Positions 16,870-25,673 of a stretch of 64,000 nt of DNA are shown here, one piece after another; the first letter of the stretch is position 1; each line of letters starts with the position of its first letter. The DNA lies in the NCBI GenBank assembly GCA_016715465.1, contig JADKAA010000029.1:186001-250000 (forward strand). Direction: 5' to 3'. The position numbers and the translations under genes are program-made. Below the pieces are notes generated by a model. That model worked only from the letters and a program-made list of their open reading frames with translations. It was not told where the DNA came from and searched no databases. The stretch comes from Saprospiraceae bacterium. GTDB taxonomy: Bacteria; Bacteroidota; Bacteroidia; Chitinophagales; Saprospiraceae.

Positions 16870-17668
16870 CGGTTTCTGTCAAGTTGAATGTTAGGTTATG
16901 CGCATCGTTGTTGATTTGTAAAAATTCGATCGCAAGATTCAGAAAATTAATTGCCCCTTTACTTGTGGCATCATAAATAATAATGGGCTGACCCAATGAG
17001 GGGGCCTCTCCAATTTTACTGTTCCTGTGTATAATTGTTTTGAATACACGGTCCGTGATGATATCTTTTACCTGTTCTACCACCAAATTGGCCATTCTGA
17101 GTCGCTTGTCATACATGGAAAGCACTATGCCTTCTATTTCAAGGCCTGGATTCAAACTATTCTTGACAATGGTCACTGTTTCTTTTAGTTTTCCAAAACC
17201 TTCCAGGGAGAAGAATTCGCATTGAACCGGAATTATGACTGTATCCGCAGCTGTCAGGGCATTTACCGTAATCAAACCGAGTGAGGGAAGACAATCAATA
17301 AAGATATAATCATACTTATCTTTGATCTTTTCGATAAGGGCTTTCATTTGATATTCGCGTCTGTCCTTTCCAACCAATTCGATTTCGGCACCTACCAGGT
17401 GTATCGAGGATGGCAAGATGGAAAGATTTGGCGTTGAGGTCTCCAGGATGGCCAAAGCAGGGTCTTCTCCCTCCACAAGACAGTCATAGGTGTCAGCTTG
17501 AATATCCGCTGGTTTAATACCAACACCAGAAGTCGCATTGCTTTGTGGATCGGCATCAATAAGCAACACTTTTCTGTCCAATGCAGCCAATGATGCAGCA
17601 AGGTTAATAGCTGTGGTTGTTTTTCCCACACCGCCTTTTTGATTGGCTATCGCGATAATTTTTCCCAT
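16862..17668 (-). CDS. parA: ParA/Soj family chromosome partitioning ATPase
   Basis: A deviant-Walker ATPase that moves or separates ParB-parS complexes. It starts MGKIIAIANQKGGVGKTTT, with the signature KGGVGKTT P-loop, LLIDADPQSNAT (Walker A' partner) and DYIFIDCLPSLGLIT (Walker B). The ATG at 17668 starts right before the conserved strand and 2 bp after the upstream hydrolase stop; an in-frame TTG-type extension to 17683 would overlap that gene. The length is about 268 residues, slightly above the family average because of the C-terminal tail. It is co-transcribed with parB. Confidence 0.95.
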   Translation of the reverse strand: MGKIIAIANQKGGVGKTTTAINLAASLAALDRKVLLIDADPQSNATSGVGIKPADIQADTYDCLVEGEDPALAILETSTPNLSILPSSIHLVGAEIELVGKDRREYQMKALIEKIKDKYDYIFIDCLPSLGLITVNALTAADTVIIPVQCEFFSLEGFGKLKETVTIVKNSLNPGLEIEGIVLSMYDKRLRMANLVVEQVKDIITDRVFKTIIHRNSKIGEAPSLGQPIIIYDATSKGAINFLNLAIEFLQINNDAHNLTFNLTETDE

Positions 17669-17669
17669 G

Positions 17670-18353
17670 TCAATTGATGTCAATGTGATGCCCTACAGGC
17701 AATAATATTAATTCTTTTTCCGCCGCGTTGAATTTTTCCGTTGCGGCATTTTTATCGATTTGGATGGGCTCAAACGTATCATAATGGCAGCCAATAATCG
17801 TATCACAACCTATAAAATCAGCAGCCATTACAGCGTCCGAGACATCCATGGTAAAATGGCCTCCAATTGGTAAGATAGCCATCTTAGGTTGTCCATATGA
17901 CAACGGAATAATTTTCATATCCCATGTCAGGGCAGTATCTCCGGCAAAATAAAGAAGTACATTTTCAGATTCAATAATGAATCCTGCCGCTGATCCTCCG
18001 TATTTACCATCTGGCAGTACGCTTGAATGAACGGCATTAACCATCCTCAATTTGCCAAAACCAAAGTTAACAGCACCCCCAATATTCATTCCAAGCCCTG
18101 AGTAACCCTTATTTTCAAACCATGCTGTAATTTCGAAATTCGCAATGAGGGTAACCCCTTCTCGCTTGAGAAATAACTCCGCGTCTGCCAAATGATCAAC
18201 ATGGCCATGGGAAACAAGTACATAATCGCAGGTTATGTCCTCAATAGCAATGTCAGCAGCCAGTTTATTGCCCTTAATATAAGGATCCGTTACCAGGGAT
18301 ATACCATTGGTAAGGATGTGAAAACAAGAATGGCCCAAGTAAGTGATGGTCAA
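17670..18353 (-). CDS. UPF0173 family metal-dependent hydrolase
   Basis: A 227-residue metallo-beta-lactamase-fold protein. Metal ligands are visible in YLGHSCF, the HxHxDH motif SHGHVDHL (about residue 50), the VHSS segment, FAGDTAL and the final VGHH. UPF0173 proteins are conserved hydrolases with no firmly assigned substrate. It starts at TTG (minus strand 18353); no in-frame ATG lies upstream before non-conserved sequence. It leads the minus-strand run hydrolase-parA-parB-DUF5683 and is divergent from the FMN reductase. Confidence 0.9.
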   Translation of the reverse strand: MTITYLGHSCFHILTNGISLVTDPYIKGNKLAADIAIEDITCDYVLVSHGHVDHLADAELFLKREGVTLIANFEITAWFENKGYSGLGMNIGGAVNFGFGKLRMVNAVHSSVLPDGKYGGSAAGFIIESENVLLYFAGDTALTWDMKIIPLSYGQPKMAILPIGGHFTMDVSDAVMAADFIGCDTIIGCHYDTFEPIQIDKNAATEKFNAAEKELILLPVGHHIDIN

Positions 18354-18620
18354 ATTATATGGTTTAAACTGGGCTGCAAATTTACGAAAATATCAGCGAT
18401 AAAATCCAATTACTATACCTGGCCTAAATCAGGTAAAATATTTAAATTTAATTATTTGATTAACAATATATTATTTCGATTTTTTGCATTCGAAATATAT
18501 GTGTTTCAAACACACCTGGATTTAATATATGTACTTGTCTGGAACGTGGCAACTTATCAAAATTAGCCGGAAATGAACAAATGGAGGTTACCAGCGTTTC
18601 ATTCGCAAGTTAAATTGAAT

Positions 18621-19214
18621 ATGATTTTACTCATCAACGGTACGAATAGACCAGGCAATCAAACGATAAGGATAACTGCCTTCTGCAGAGATTACTTACG
18701 CAAAATTCAGGACGAAGAAGTGATTTTGCTGGATCTGGCAGAACTTGAGGATAACGTTTTACATAACAATATGTATAAATCATCTGGTCAGTCCTTACAA
18801 TTGATGGAATGGCAGGAAAAATATCTGATTCCAAGCTCAAGATGGCTAATTATATCTCCTGAATACAATGGAAGTTTTCCTGGTATTTTGAAACTATTTA
18901 TAGATGCCCTGTCTGTAAGAAATTTGAAAGAGACATTCCATAACAAGTATGCGGGTTTAATAGGGGTAGCTGACGGTAGAGCTGGTAATTTCAGAGGACT
19001 GGAACACCTTACTGGTATATTAAATTACCTGAAAATGACAATTTACCACAACAAACTACCAATTTCTTCATTAAAAACGGTTCTCTCTGGTGATCAACTG
19101 GAAAAAAATACGCAATCGGCACTTGAAGCATATCTTGTCGATTTTATCAAATGGAATAATGTGGGAACAGTTGAAAATTGTGCTGACTTCTTGTACAGGG
19201 GACTTAACGGCTAG
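18621..19214 (+). CDS. NAD(P)H-dependent FMN reductase family protein
   Basis: About 197 residues with a flavodoxin-like fold. The phosphate-binding loop INGTNRPGNQT follows the first strand, and the SPEYNGSFPGILKLFIDAL segment is the family's FMN/substrate loop. Relatives (SsuE, quinone or chromate reductases, azoreductase-like) reduce FMN or small electron acceptors with NAD(P)H. The true acceptor is unknown. The ATG at 18621 is preferred because the conserved beta strand (MILLINGT) begins there. It ends 10 bp before the convergent prenyltransferase. Confidence 0.88.
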   Translation: MILLINGTNRPGNQTIRITAFCRDYLRKIQDEEVILLDLAELEDNVLHNNMYKSSGQSLQLMEWQEKYLIPSSRWLIISPEYNGSFPGILKLFIDALSVRNLKETFHNKYAGLIGVADGRAGNFRGLEHLTGILNYLKMTIYHNKLPISSLKTVLSGDQLEKNTQSALEAYLVDFIKWNNVGTVENCADFLYRGLNG

Positions 19215-19224
19215 ATCCGCGCTT

Positions 19225-20091
19225 TTATAAAACTAGAAGGTCTATACAGAACAACATTCCAAAAATAATGCTTGCTATGCCGTTTGTGGTGAAAAAAGCT
19301 AAGTTCACACGGGATAGATCGTTCTCTTTTACAAGACTGTGTTGAAAAGCTAGCATTGCGAGAAAAATCATTATACCCAGATAGGAGAGGAAGCCAAGCT
19401 CACTAAAAAATTGATGGGCATAATAGATAGTAAATACTAAAAGGCTACCTGAAATTAAATGAAGTGCCCTGGAAATTAAAAGTGATTTTTTTCTTCCAAA
19501 GTATGCCGGGATGGAAAAAAGTCCATTTGAACGGTCGAATTCTTCATCCTGCAGGGCATAAATGACATCAAAGCCGGCAACCCATGATAGCACGGCAAAA
19601 CCCAATAATATGGGCAGCACATGAAAATACGCGGTTACGGCCAAGAAGGCACCCACAGGCGCAAGGGAAAGCCCGAGTCCCAGGATAAGGTGACACAGGA
19701 AGGTAAAGCGTTTTGTCAGACTATATCCTACGATGACGAGCAGGGCAACAGGACTAAGGTAAAAACATATGGGATTGATTAAATACGTAAACGTCACAAA
19801 GAACAAAGCATTTAACAAAACAAAAACTATTACTTTATTGGCGCTTAATATCCCGCTGGGTATTTCCCGGACAGCCGTTCGATTGTTTTTTCCATCTATG
19901 TCCCGGTCTATATAACGGTTGAATGCCATAGCTGTATTTCTGGCTGTGACCATACAGCCAATAACCAGAGCTAATTTGAACCATGATAATTGGTCACCGA
20001 GCATTTGGGTTCCCATAAAAAACCCTGTGAGTGCAAACGGCATAGCAAAAACAGTATGACTGAATTTCACCAGATTTAAGTATTCTTTCAT
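19225..20091 (-). CDS. UbiA-type prenyltransferase, probable menaquinone-pathway MqnP
   Basis: A 288-residue integral membrane prenyltransferase with about eight helices. The first aspartate motif is NRYIDRDIDGKN (about residue 62) with the following RTAVREIPSG; the second is in YALQDEEFDRSNGL (about 180). These bind the Mg-diphosphate of a polyprenyl donor. Such proteins are usually named 4-hydroxybenzoate polyprenyltransferase. MqnA of the futalosine menaquinone pathway is encoded at 58.5 kb, so prenylation of the futalosine-derived naphthoate (MqnP role) is the better guess here. A terminator separates it from the DUF1573 gene upstream. Confidence 0.85.
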   Translation of the reverse strand: MKEYLNLVKFSHTVFAMPFALTGFFMGTQMLGDQLSWFKLALVIGCMVTARNTAMAFNRYIDRDIDGKNNRTAVREIPSGILSANKVIVFVLLNALFFVTFTYLINPICFYLSPVALLVIVGYSLTKRFTFLCHLILGLGLSLAPVGAFLAVTAYFHVLPILLGFAVLSWVAGFDVIYALQDEEFDRSNGLFSIPAYFGRKKSLLISRALHLISGSLLVFTIYYAHQFFSELGFLSYLGIMIFLAMLAFQHSLVKENDLSRVNLAFFTTNGIASIIFGMLFCIDLLVL

Positions 20092-20110
20092 GGCAAGTTG
20101 CTAAAAAGAA

Positions 20111-20141
20111 AAAGCCTGTATAGATAATCCATACAGGCTTT
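20111..20141 (-). terminator. rho-independent terminator after the DUF1573 gene
   Basis: A perfect 11-bp stem (AAAGCCTGTAT paired with ATACAGGCTTT) with a 9-base loop. It is followed on the minus strand by a T-rich run. It lies 19 bp after the DUF1573 stop and 19 bp before the prenyltransferase start, so it separates the two genes. Confidence 0.85.
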
Positions 20142-20160
20142 AGCTCTTGATTTACACTAA

Positions 20161-20739
20161 TTATTTAGTTTCTTTGTCTTTCTTTACAATACCTTTAATG
20201 GTAAGGTAAGTCTGAACAGGGTCTGTATTGGCAGTAATGGTAACCCTCTTGGATTGATTGCTTCCTTCTTCTGTACCTTTATTTTTGGAGTCAAATTCAA
20301 CTTTGATTTCTCCGGACTTTCCTGGAGCGATAGGCTCCCTTGGCCAATCAGGAACGGTACATCCGCAGCTTCCCTTGGCATCGCTGATGATTAAAGGCTG
20401 TTTACCAGTGTTCTTAAACTTATAGCTGTGCCTTACTTTCTCTCCATCTTTAACTGTTCCGTAGTCGTATGTTGTTTCTGAAAACTCAATGGTTGTAATT
20501 GGGCCTGTTGGAACCGGATTTGCAGTTTTACCGTCAGCAGCTGGCGTCGCAGCAGCAGGATCAAGCGTTGCAGTTGGATTTGAAGCATCCATTGGAGCAG
20601 CTGTCTCTGGCATAGCAGTGGTCGTCGTTTCAGTAACCGCAGGTGTCTCAGAAGCATCAGCCGTAGCTTCCTTATTGTCCTTGCACGCCACAAATGCCAA
20701 CAAAGAGGCAAAAAATAAAATTGAACTGAATTTTTTCAT
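20161..20739 (-). CDS. DUF1573 domain lipoprotein
   Basis: About 192 residues starting at an ATG at 20739 with a lipoprotein signal (FFASLLAFVAC, Cys about residue 19). It is followed by a long Ala/Thr/Pro-rich low-complexity linker (about 25-85) and a C-terminal DUF1573 domain, an Ig/HYDIN-like beta sandwich (EFSETTYDYGTVKDGE, FKNTGKQPLIISDAKGSCGC). The CGC cysteine pair is typical for the family. These proteins are surface or periplasmic with unknown roles in Bacteroidota. The linker suggests it spans some distance from the membrane. It is followed by a strong terminator. Confidence 0.88.
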   Translation of the reverse strand: MKKFSSILFFASLLAFVACKDNKEATADASETPAVTETTTTAMPETAAPMDASNPTATLDPAAATPAADGKTANPVPTGPITTIEFSETTYDYGTVKDGEKVRHSYKFKNTGKQPLIISDAKGSCGCTVPDWPREPIAPGKSGEIKVEFDSKNKGTEEGSNQSKRVTITANTDPVQTYLTIKGIVKKDKETK

Positions 20740-20878
20740 TTCTAGATTATAATTTTTAATTGAATGAATTAATAAATTGGCTACAAAATTATATCCAAAT
20801 TCACCCTGATGCAATTATATAAAAATGTTTAACATGTTATTAACAAGCATCGCTCCATTTTGATTAGAACTCATTGTT

Positions 20879-22528
20879 TTACTGTGGATTATATCTAATG
20901 TTTTTCCCATCCTTTACCCAGTTTGCAAACATTGATGCATTCATGGTATTGAGGCAGTTTGAGGCTGAAAGTCCTCCCTTACGTGCAGTCTCGACACCAA
21001 ACCTGACAAAGTCGATTTGGGCTATACTATGTGCGTCCGGATTGATGGCAATCAAAACCCCTTTATCCAATGCGTAAGGTATCCATTCCCAATCAATGTC
21101 CATCCGCAATGGATTGGCATTGAGTTCAATGGCAACCTGGTTAGCGGCACAAGCATCAATAACTTTTTGATGATCAATGGGATATCCACTTCTGCCCAGT
21201 AATAATCTGCCTGTGGGGTGACCGAGAATGCGTGTAAATGGATTTTCAATGGCGGTGATCAGTCTTGAGGTCGCTTTCGCCAAATCCATTTTAAGATTAG
21301 AATGAATACTGGCAATGATCACTTCAAATTTAACCAATATTTCGTCCCGGTAATCCAGCCTTCCATCGTAAAGAATATCCGATTCAATGCCTTTGAAAAT
21401 TCGGAAATCCGGGTTGGCCGTGTTATAGGCTTCTATTTCATCCCACTGCCTCAAAAGCTTTTCCTCATCAAGTCCACCGGCATAAAATGCGGAAACACTA
21501 TGGTCAGATATGACCATATATTTAAACCCTTTTTCCGCGGCGGCATTGGCCATTTCCCCGAGTGAATGTAATCCATCGCTATATGTACTGTGATTATGGA
21601 TCAACCCTAAAATGTCCTGGACTTCTATGAGGCGCGGCAGATTACCGGTCTTTTCCAGCTCAATGGTATGACTGCTTTCACGAAATTCAGGTTCGATGTA
21701 GCCAAGGCCGCAACTTTTAAAAATGGACACTTCATCCTCATAATGCAAGTCTCTGTTCCATTGTAATTTGGACAAAAAGGATTCAGAGGCAGATTTCGAA
21801 AAAAGTTCTGATGTAAATGATTCGTTTTCAACCTGATAAATTGAAACTGGAATGCCATGCCATTCTACCGGTTCCTTTTCATTTTCATCAGAGGGCAAAA
21901 GTGCCTTTATTGTTTCAATGGACGCCGTAGTCAATATTTCTATGCCGCTTACCACAGGCATCTTGCGGCGAATATCCCCGCAGATGGCTATTTTCTCGTG
22001 GGTAATTGCCTCCTGAAGTGCTGAAAGCAATGATAAGGCATGAGGAAGCGCAACTGCATAATGATATTTGCCACTACTGCTCATAAAAAAGGTAATCTTT
22101 TCTTTAATGTCCTGCTGGGTTTTGGCACCAAAACCTTTTGCACTGATCAACCTGTTCTCTTCACATGCCAAAAGTAGATCAGCTATGTCTTCAATACCGA
22201 GTTCCTTCCATATTATCTTTACTTTTTTAGGCCCAAGTCCCCTTACTTTTAGCATATGTATAATACCAGAAGGCGTAATGGAAAGGTAATGGTCAAGCAC
22301 CTCTAAACGTCCTTTTTCTTTGAATTCAATGATTTTGTCTGCAGCCGCTTTTCCAATGCCCGGAATGGACCGGATCTCAGATTCTGAACTTTCAGTTAAA
22401 TTTTTAGCATATTTTCTAATTGCCAGGTAGGTATTTGCATAAGATTTTACCTTAAATTCATTTTCATCGTGAAGATCCATTAAGTCACCCAGGAGTTTAA
22501 AGGTCACGGCAAAATCTTTATTTGTCAT
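20879..22528 (-). CDS. PolX-family protein: HhH/polymerase-fold plus PHP nuclease
   Basis: A 549-residue bacterial PolX protein. The N-terminal 8-kDa and helix-hairpin-helix regions (SIPGIGKAAADKI, VRGLGPKKVKIIW) bind DNA; a family X polymerase-fold domain follows (about 150-300); and a C-terminal PHP domain (about 320-549) has all metal motifs (NHSTYSDG, SDHS, GIESDIL, IHS, GHPTG, PDAHS) and should be a 3'-5' exonuclease or AP endonuclease. In the palm, the usual GDIDIL metal pair reads SGIEIL (Gly195, Glu197), so nucleotide addition is probably lost. The role is likely gap or base-excision repair by nucleolysis. The ATG at 22528 follows an unneeded TTG. Confidence 0.88.
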   Translation of the reverse strand: MTNKDFAVTFKLLGDLMDLHDENEFKVKSYANTYLAIRKYAKNLTESSESEIRSIPGIGKAAADKIIEFKEKGRLEVLDHYLSITPSGIIHMLKVRGLGPKKVKIIWKELGIEDIADLLLACEENRLISAKGFGAKTQQDIKEKITFFMSSSGKYHYAVALPHALSLLSALQEAITHEKIAICGDIRRKMPVVSGIEILTTASIETIKALLPSDENEKEPVEWHGIPVSIYQVENESFTSELFSKSASESFLSKLQWNRDLHYEDEVSIFKSCGLGYIEPEFRESSHTIELEKTGNLPRLIEVQDILGLIHNHSTYSDGLHSLGEMANAAAEKGFKYMVISDHSVSAFYAGGLDEEKLLRQWDEIEAYNTANPDFRIFKGIESDILYDGRLDYRDEILVKFEVIIASIHSNLKMDLAKATSRLITAIENPFTRILGHPTGRLLLGRSGYPIDHQKVIDACAANQVAIELNANPLRMDIDWEWIPYALDKGVLIAINPDAHSIAQIDFVRFGVETARKGGLSASNCLNTMNASMFANWVKDGKNIRYNPQ

Positions 22529-22575
22529 CAATTAACTTTTTTTAGTTTTGAAATATCATTGTATGGGTTAATTAT

Positions 22576-22583
22576 TACCTTTG
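22576..22583 (+). promoter_or_regulatory. candidate -7 box (TACCTTTG) for the T9SS-secreted protein
   Basis: An exact TAnnTTTG match sits 52 bp before the ATG at 22635, in the divergent region with polX. No -33 element is seen at the usual spacing. Confidence 0.35.
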
Positions 22584-22634
22584 GGCACTACAATTATACT
22601 GTTTGTTTCTAAAATTAAATCAATCAATTAAAAA

Positions 22635-24521
22635 ATGAGGAAAAATTTACTAGTTATTTTATTTTGTTCCCTTTTCTCTGCTGCTTTCGCACAGATTAAA
22701 TACAGTCAGGACTTTGAGAATGGCTTTGGGGATATGGTGCTTATTGACGTGGATAAAAAAGCACCGCATGCCCAAGTCGCTTCTTATACAGCCGCATGGA
22801 ACATAAGGACTTCAGATGGTAGCAAATGGGCTGTGAGCAATTCATGGTATGATCCGGCAGGTAAAGCTGATGACTGGATGATTACACCTGTAATCACTGA
22901 TATAACTGCCAATACAGTATTGACCTGGCGTGCTTTTTCTGCGGATGCGCAGTATAAGGACAGTTATGAGGTAAGGGTTTCCGCAACCGGAGGCACCACT
23001 CCTGCAGATTTTAACAAAGTTTTGTTCACAAAGGCTGGAGAAAATGGGGATCCTATTGAAAGAAGTCTGAGCTTGAAGGATTATGCCGGACAACAAGTCA
23101 GACTAGCCTTCCGAAATATCTCAAATGACAAATTTTTGCTGTTCATTGATGACATTCAGGTTTTTGATGCTGTACAAAGAGATGCATCTTTAACCGACGC
23201 AACGGTTAAAAAATATGTACTCAAAGGTAATGAGGCTATAATTAGCTATTCATTTAAAAATTATGGGCTTTCGACCATCAATTCAATTGATATTGAATGG
23301 ACTGATGGAGTGGAAAGTCATGTAGATGAGCGAACAGGAATTAATGTTAAGTTTTTTGAGACCTATTACGGTCAATTTAAAACCAAAGTAGCCGTTGATG
23401 AGCCTGAGCAGATTAACATTAAGGCCAGGGTATTAAAAATAAATGGTTTGGTAGATTCTGTTGCAGTTAATAATGAGCGTAGCCTTGTTATTCATGGACT
23501 AGACAAAGACATACCTCAAAAAATGGTCGTAGAAGAAGGCACTGGTACCTGGTGTGGTTGGTGTCCAAGGGGTGCTGTCAATATGGCTAAAATGAGAGAC
23601 ACCTATTCTGATGAATTCATAGGCATTGCGGTTCACAATGAGGACCCAATGATGTCCGATGAATATAATGCAGGCATTACTTCAATCCCAGGTTTCAGTG
23701 GTTTTCCTTCAGTAGTTATCAACAGGGCCAGTGTACAAGATCCAGGTGACCTTGAAGACATCTTATTGAATACCGTTAGAAATGAAACCGGTCCGGCTGC
23801 TATTGAAGTTAATTCAAGTATTACAGACCGAACCATCACTGTAGAAGCCAATATAGATTTCAATACCCAATTCATCAACGAAGACCTGCGATTGATTGCG
23901 GTTTTGGTAGAAGATTCTGTGGTTGGTACTGGTTCTGGTTACGATCAGGTAAATTTTTATGCAAATGTTGCAGCTGGTATAATGGGAGGATACGAAAGTC
24001 TTCCAAACCCGGTTCCTGCATCTCAAATGGTGTACAACGAAGTGGGAAGAGAATTACTTTTTGGCTTCGATGGTCGGGCCAATGCGTTTGGAACCGAAAT
24101 AAATTCGGGCGATTTTGCGGACCTTTCTTTTGATTTTGATGTTTCTCCTTCCTATGACATCAATAATCTTTTTGTGGTGGTGATGATTGCCGATGGAGAA
24201 GGGAATATACTGGCTGCAGATCATTCTGAAAGCAGAACAGTAGGCTCTAACGAAGTGTCCAACAAGTTTACAGGAGTTAAATTGTCTCCAAATCCTTCGC
24301 AGGGAGGAATGAGCTACCTTACCGTTTCTTTGACAGAGAGTCAGCCGGTAAGTATTAGTGTGGTTAATCAATTAGGCCAGATGGTAGCCTCAAGAGACTA
24401 TGGAATCTTATCAGGAGAAATGGTACTCCCAATTTCTACGATGGAATTTGGCAAAGGTCTATACTTTGTAAACCTTAACGCAGGTAACAAACTTCACGTT
24501 TCAAAATTGATGGTTGATTAA
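22635..24521 (+). CDS. secreted protein: choice-of-anchor J / Omp28-like / T9SS tail
   Basis: A 628-residue secreted protein. It has a signal peptide (to about residue 19, ...AAFAQ), then a choice-of-anchor J (adhesin-like jelly-roll) domain (about 22-180) with the FIDDIQVFD end. A CARDB-like beta domain follows. An Omp28-like thioredoxin-fold region starts near residue 290 (EEGTGTWCGWCPRGAV, a CxxC) and contains a PGFSGFPSVVINR loop with the cis-Pro. The last 80 residues (VKLSPNPSQGG... GLYFVNL...SKLMVD) are a type A type IX secretion sorting domain. It is therefore exported through T9SS to the surface. A surface thiol-redox role is possible but not shown. It has its own terminator. Confidence 0.85.
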   Translation: MRKNLLVILFCSLFSAAFAQIKYSQDFENGFGDMVLIDVDKKAPHAQVASYTAAWNIRTSDGSKWAVSNSWYDPAGKADDWMITPVITDITANTVLTWRAFSADAQYKDSYEVRVSATGGTTPADFNKVLFTKAGENGDPIERSLSLKDYAGQQVRLAFRNISNDKFLLFIDDIQVFDAVQRDASLTDATVKKYVLKGNEAIISYSFKNYGLSTINSIDIEWTDGVESHVDERTGINVKFFETYYGQFKTKVAVDEPEQINIKARVLKINGLVDSVAVNNERSLVIHGLDKDIPQKMVVEEGTGTWCGWCPRGAVNMAKMRDTYSDEFIGIAVHNEDPMMSDEYNAGITSIPGFSGFPSVVINRASVQDPGDLEDILLNTVRNETGPAAIEVNSSITDRTITVEANIDFNTQFINEDLRLIAVLVEDSVVGTGSGYDQVNFYANVAAGIMGGYESLPNPVPASQMVYNEVGRELLFGFDGRANAFGTEINSGDFADLSFDFDVSPSYDINNLFVVVMIADGEGNILAADHSESRTVGSNEVSNKFTGVKLSPNPSQGGMSYLTVSLTESQPVSISVVNQLGQMVASRDYGILSGEMVLPISTMEFGKGLYFVNLNAGNKLHVSKLMVD

Positions 24522-24540
24522 TTCCAACCCTTATAAATTT

Positions 24541-24574
24541 AAAGAGAGCCGGATTTTATCTGGCTCTCTTTTTT
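24541..24574 (+). terminator. rho-independent terminator after the T9SS-secreted protein
   Basis: AGAGAGCC pairs with GGCTCTCT, extended by weaker pairs, followed by a run of six Ts. It lies 20 bp past the stop at 24521. Confidence 0.85.
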
Positions 24575-24710
24575 ATACCCTATATTCAAGTACTATTCAA
24601 TGTTTTAGTCAAGGGCTTTCACCCAAAATCATCATATAAATAAATGAATACATGAGAATAGCCCTTATAAAAACCCCCAACTCTTGTTATATTAGCGTCA
24701 AATTTTTAGG

Positions 24711-25667
24711 ATGAAAACCAGAAGAATATTGATAACCGGCGCCAATGGTCAATTGGGCAGGGTATTGGCAGAAGAGCTTCGACAGAAATATGGCAGAGAC
24801 GCTGTTTTGGTGACGGACATTCAGAAAATAAGTGATGACCAGGCACCTTTTGAGTTTCTGGATATTCTTAATACGGTGAGGTTGAAAGAACTGGTTGGTG
24901 ACTACCACATAACCGAAATATACCACCTTGCAGCAATTTTGTCAGCAGGTGGGGAATTTAATCCGCTTAAAACCTGGAACATAAATTTAAATGGCTTGAT
25001 CAGTATTCTCGAGCTGGCAAATGAATTTTCACTTGACAGGGTCTTTTTCCCCAGCACCATTGCCGTTTTTGGTAAAACTACCCCAAGAATGAATACACCA
25101 CAGGACGTACCTTTATTACCCACAACAGTCTATGGCATCAGCAAAACAAGTGGCGAGTTGCTCTGTAATTATTACCACAAAAGGTATAATGTCGATGTGA
25201 GATCCCTCCGTTATCCGGGCATAATAAGTTATCAGTCTATTCCCGCTGGTGGTACTACCGACTATGCCGTGGAAATATTTCATGCGGCTGTTAAAGGTGA
25301 AAAGTATGTTTGTTTCCTTAAAGAAGATACCCGCCTGCCAATGATGTATATTGATGATGCGATAAGGGGGACCATTGAACTGATGGAAGCCGATGCGTCA
25401 AAATTGGGTATAAGATATGGATACAACCTTGCTGCAATGAGTTTTACACCAGGTGAACTATATGAGGCAATTCGAACCTATTATCCAAACTTCGAAATAG
25501 TGTACGAACCCGATTTCAGACAGCAAATCGCAGAGTCCTGGACAGAGAGCATTGACGATTCAGAGGCTCGCAAGGATTGGTCATGGCAAGAAAAATTTGA
25601 CTTGAATGCTATGGTAGAAGTTATGATTACCGAGTTAAGAAAATATTATCAAAATTCAGCACAATAA
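24711..25667 (+). CDS. tdh: short-chain L-threonine 3-dehydrogenase (SDR family)
   Basis: A 318-residue extended SDR enzyme with the NAD-binding GANGQLG motif (residues 10-16) and the catalytic YGISK (Tyr about 139, Lys about 143). It has no zinc motif, so it is the SDR-type rather than the zinc-type threonine dehydrogenase. It oxidises L-threonine to 2-amino-3-ketobutyrate. kbl, which splits that product, starts 6 bp downstream, which strongly supports the assignment over a generic epimerase. The pair forms the Tdh-Kbl threonine-to-glycine pathway. Confidence 0.9.
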   Translation: MKTRRILITGANGQLGRVLAEELRQKYGRDAVLVTDIQKISDDQAPFEFLDILNTVRLKELVGDYHITEIYHLAAILSAGGEFNPLKTWNINLNGLISILELANEFSLDRVFFPSTIAVFGKTTPRMNTPQDVPLLPTTVYGISKTSGELLCNYYHKRYNVDVRSLRYPGIISYQSIPAGGTTDYAVEIFHAAVKGEKYVCFLKEDTRLPMMYIDDAIRGTIELMEADASKLGIRYGYNLAAMSFTPGELYEAIRTYYPNFEIVYEPDFRQQIAESWTESIDDSEARKDWSWQEKFDLNAMVEVMITELRKYYQNSAQ

Positions 25668-25673
25668 TTATAA

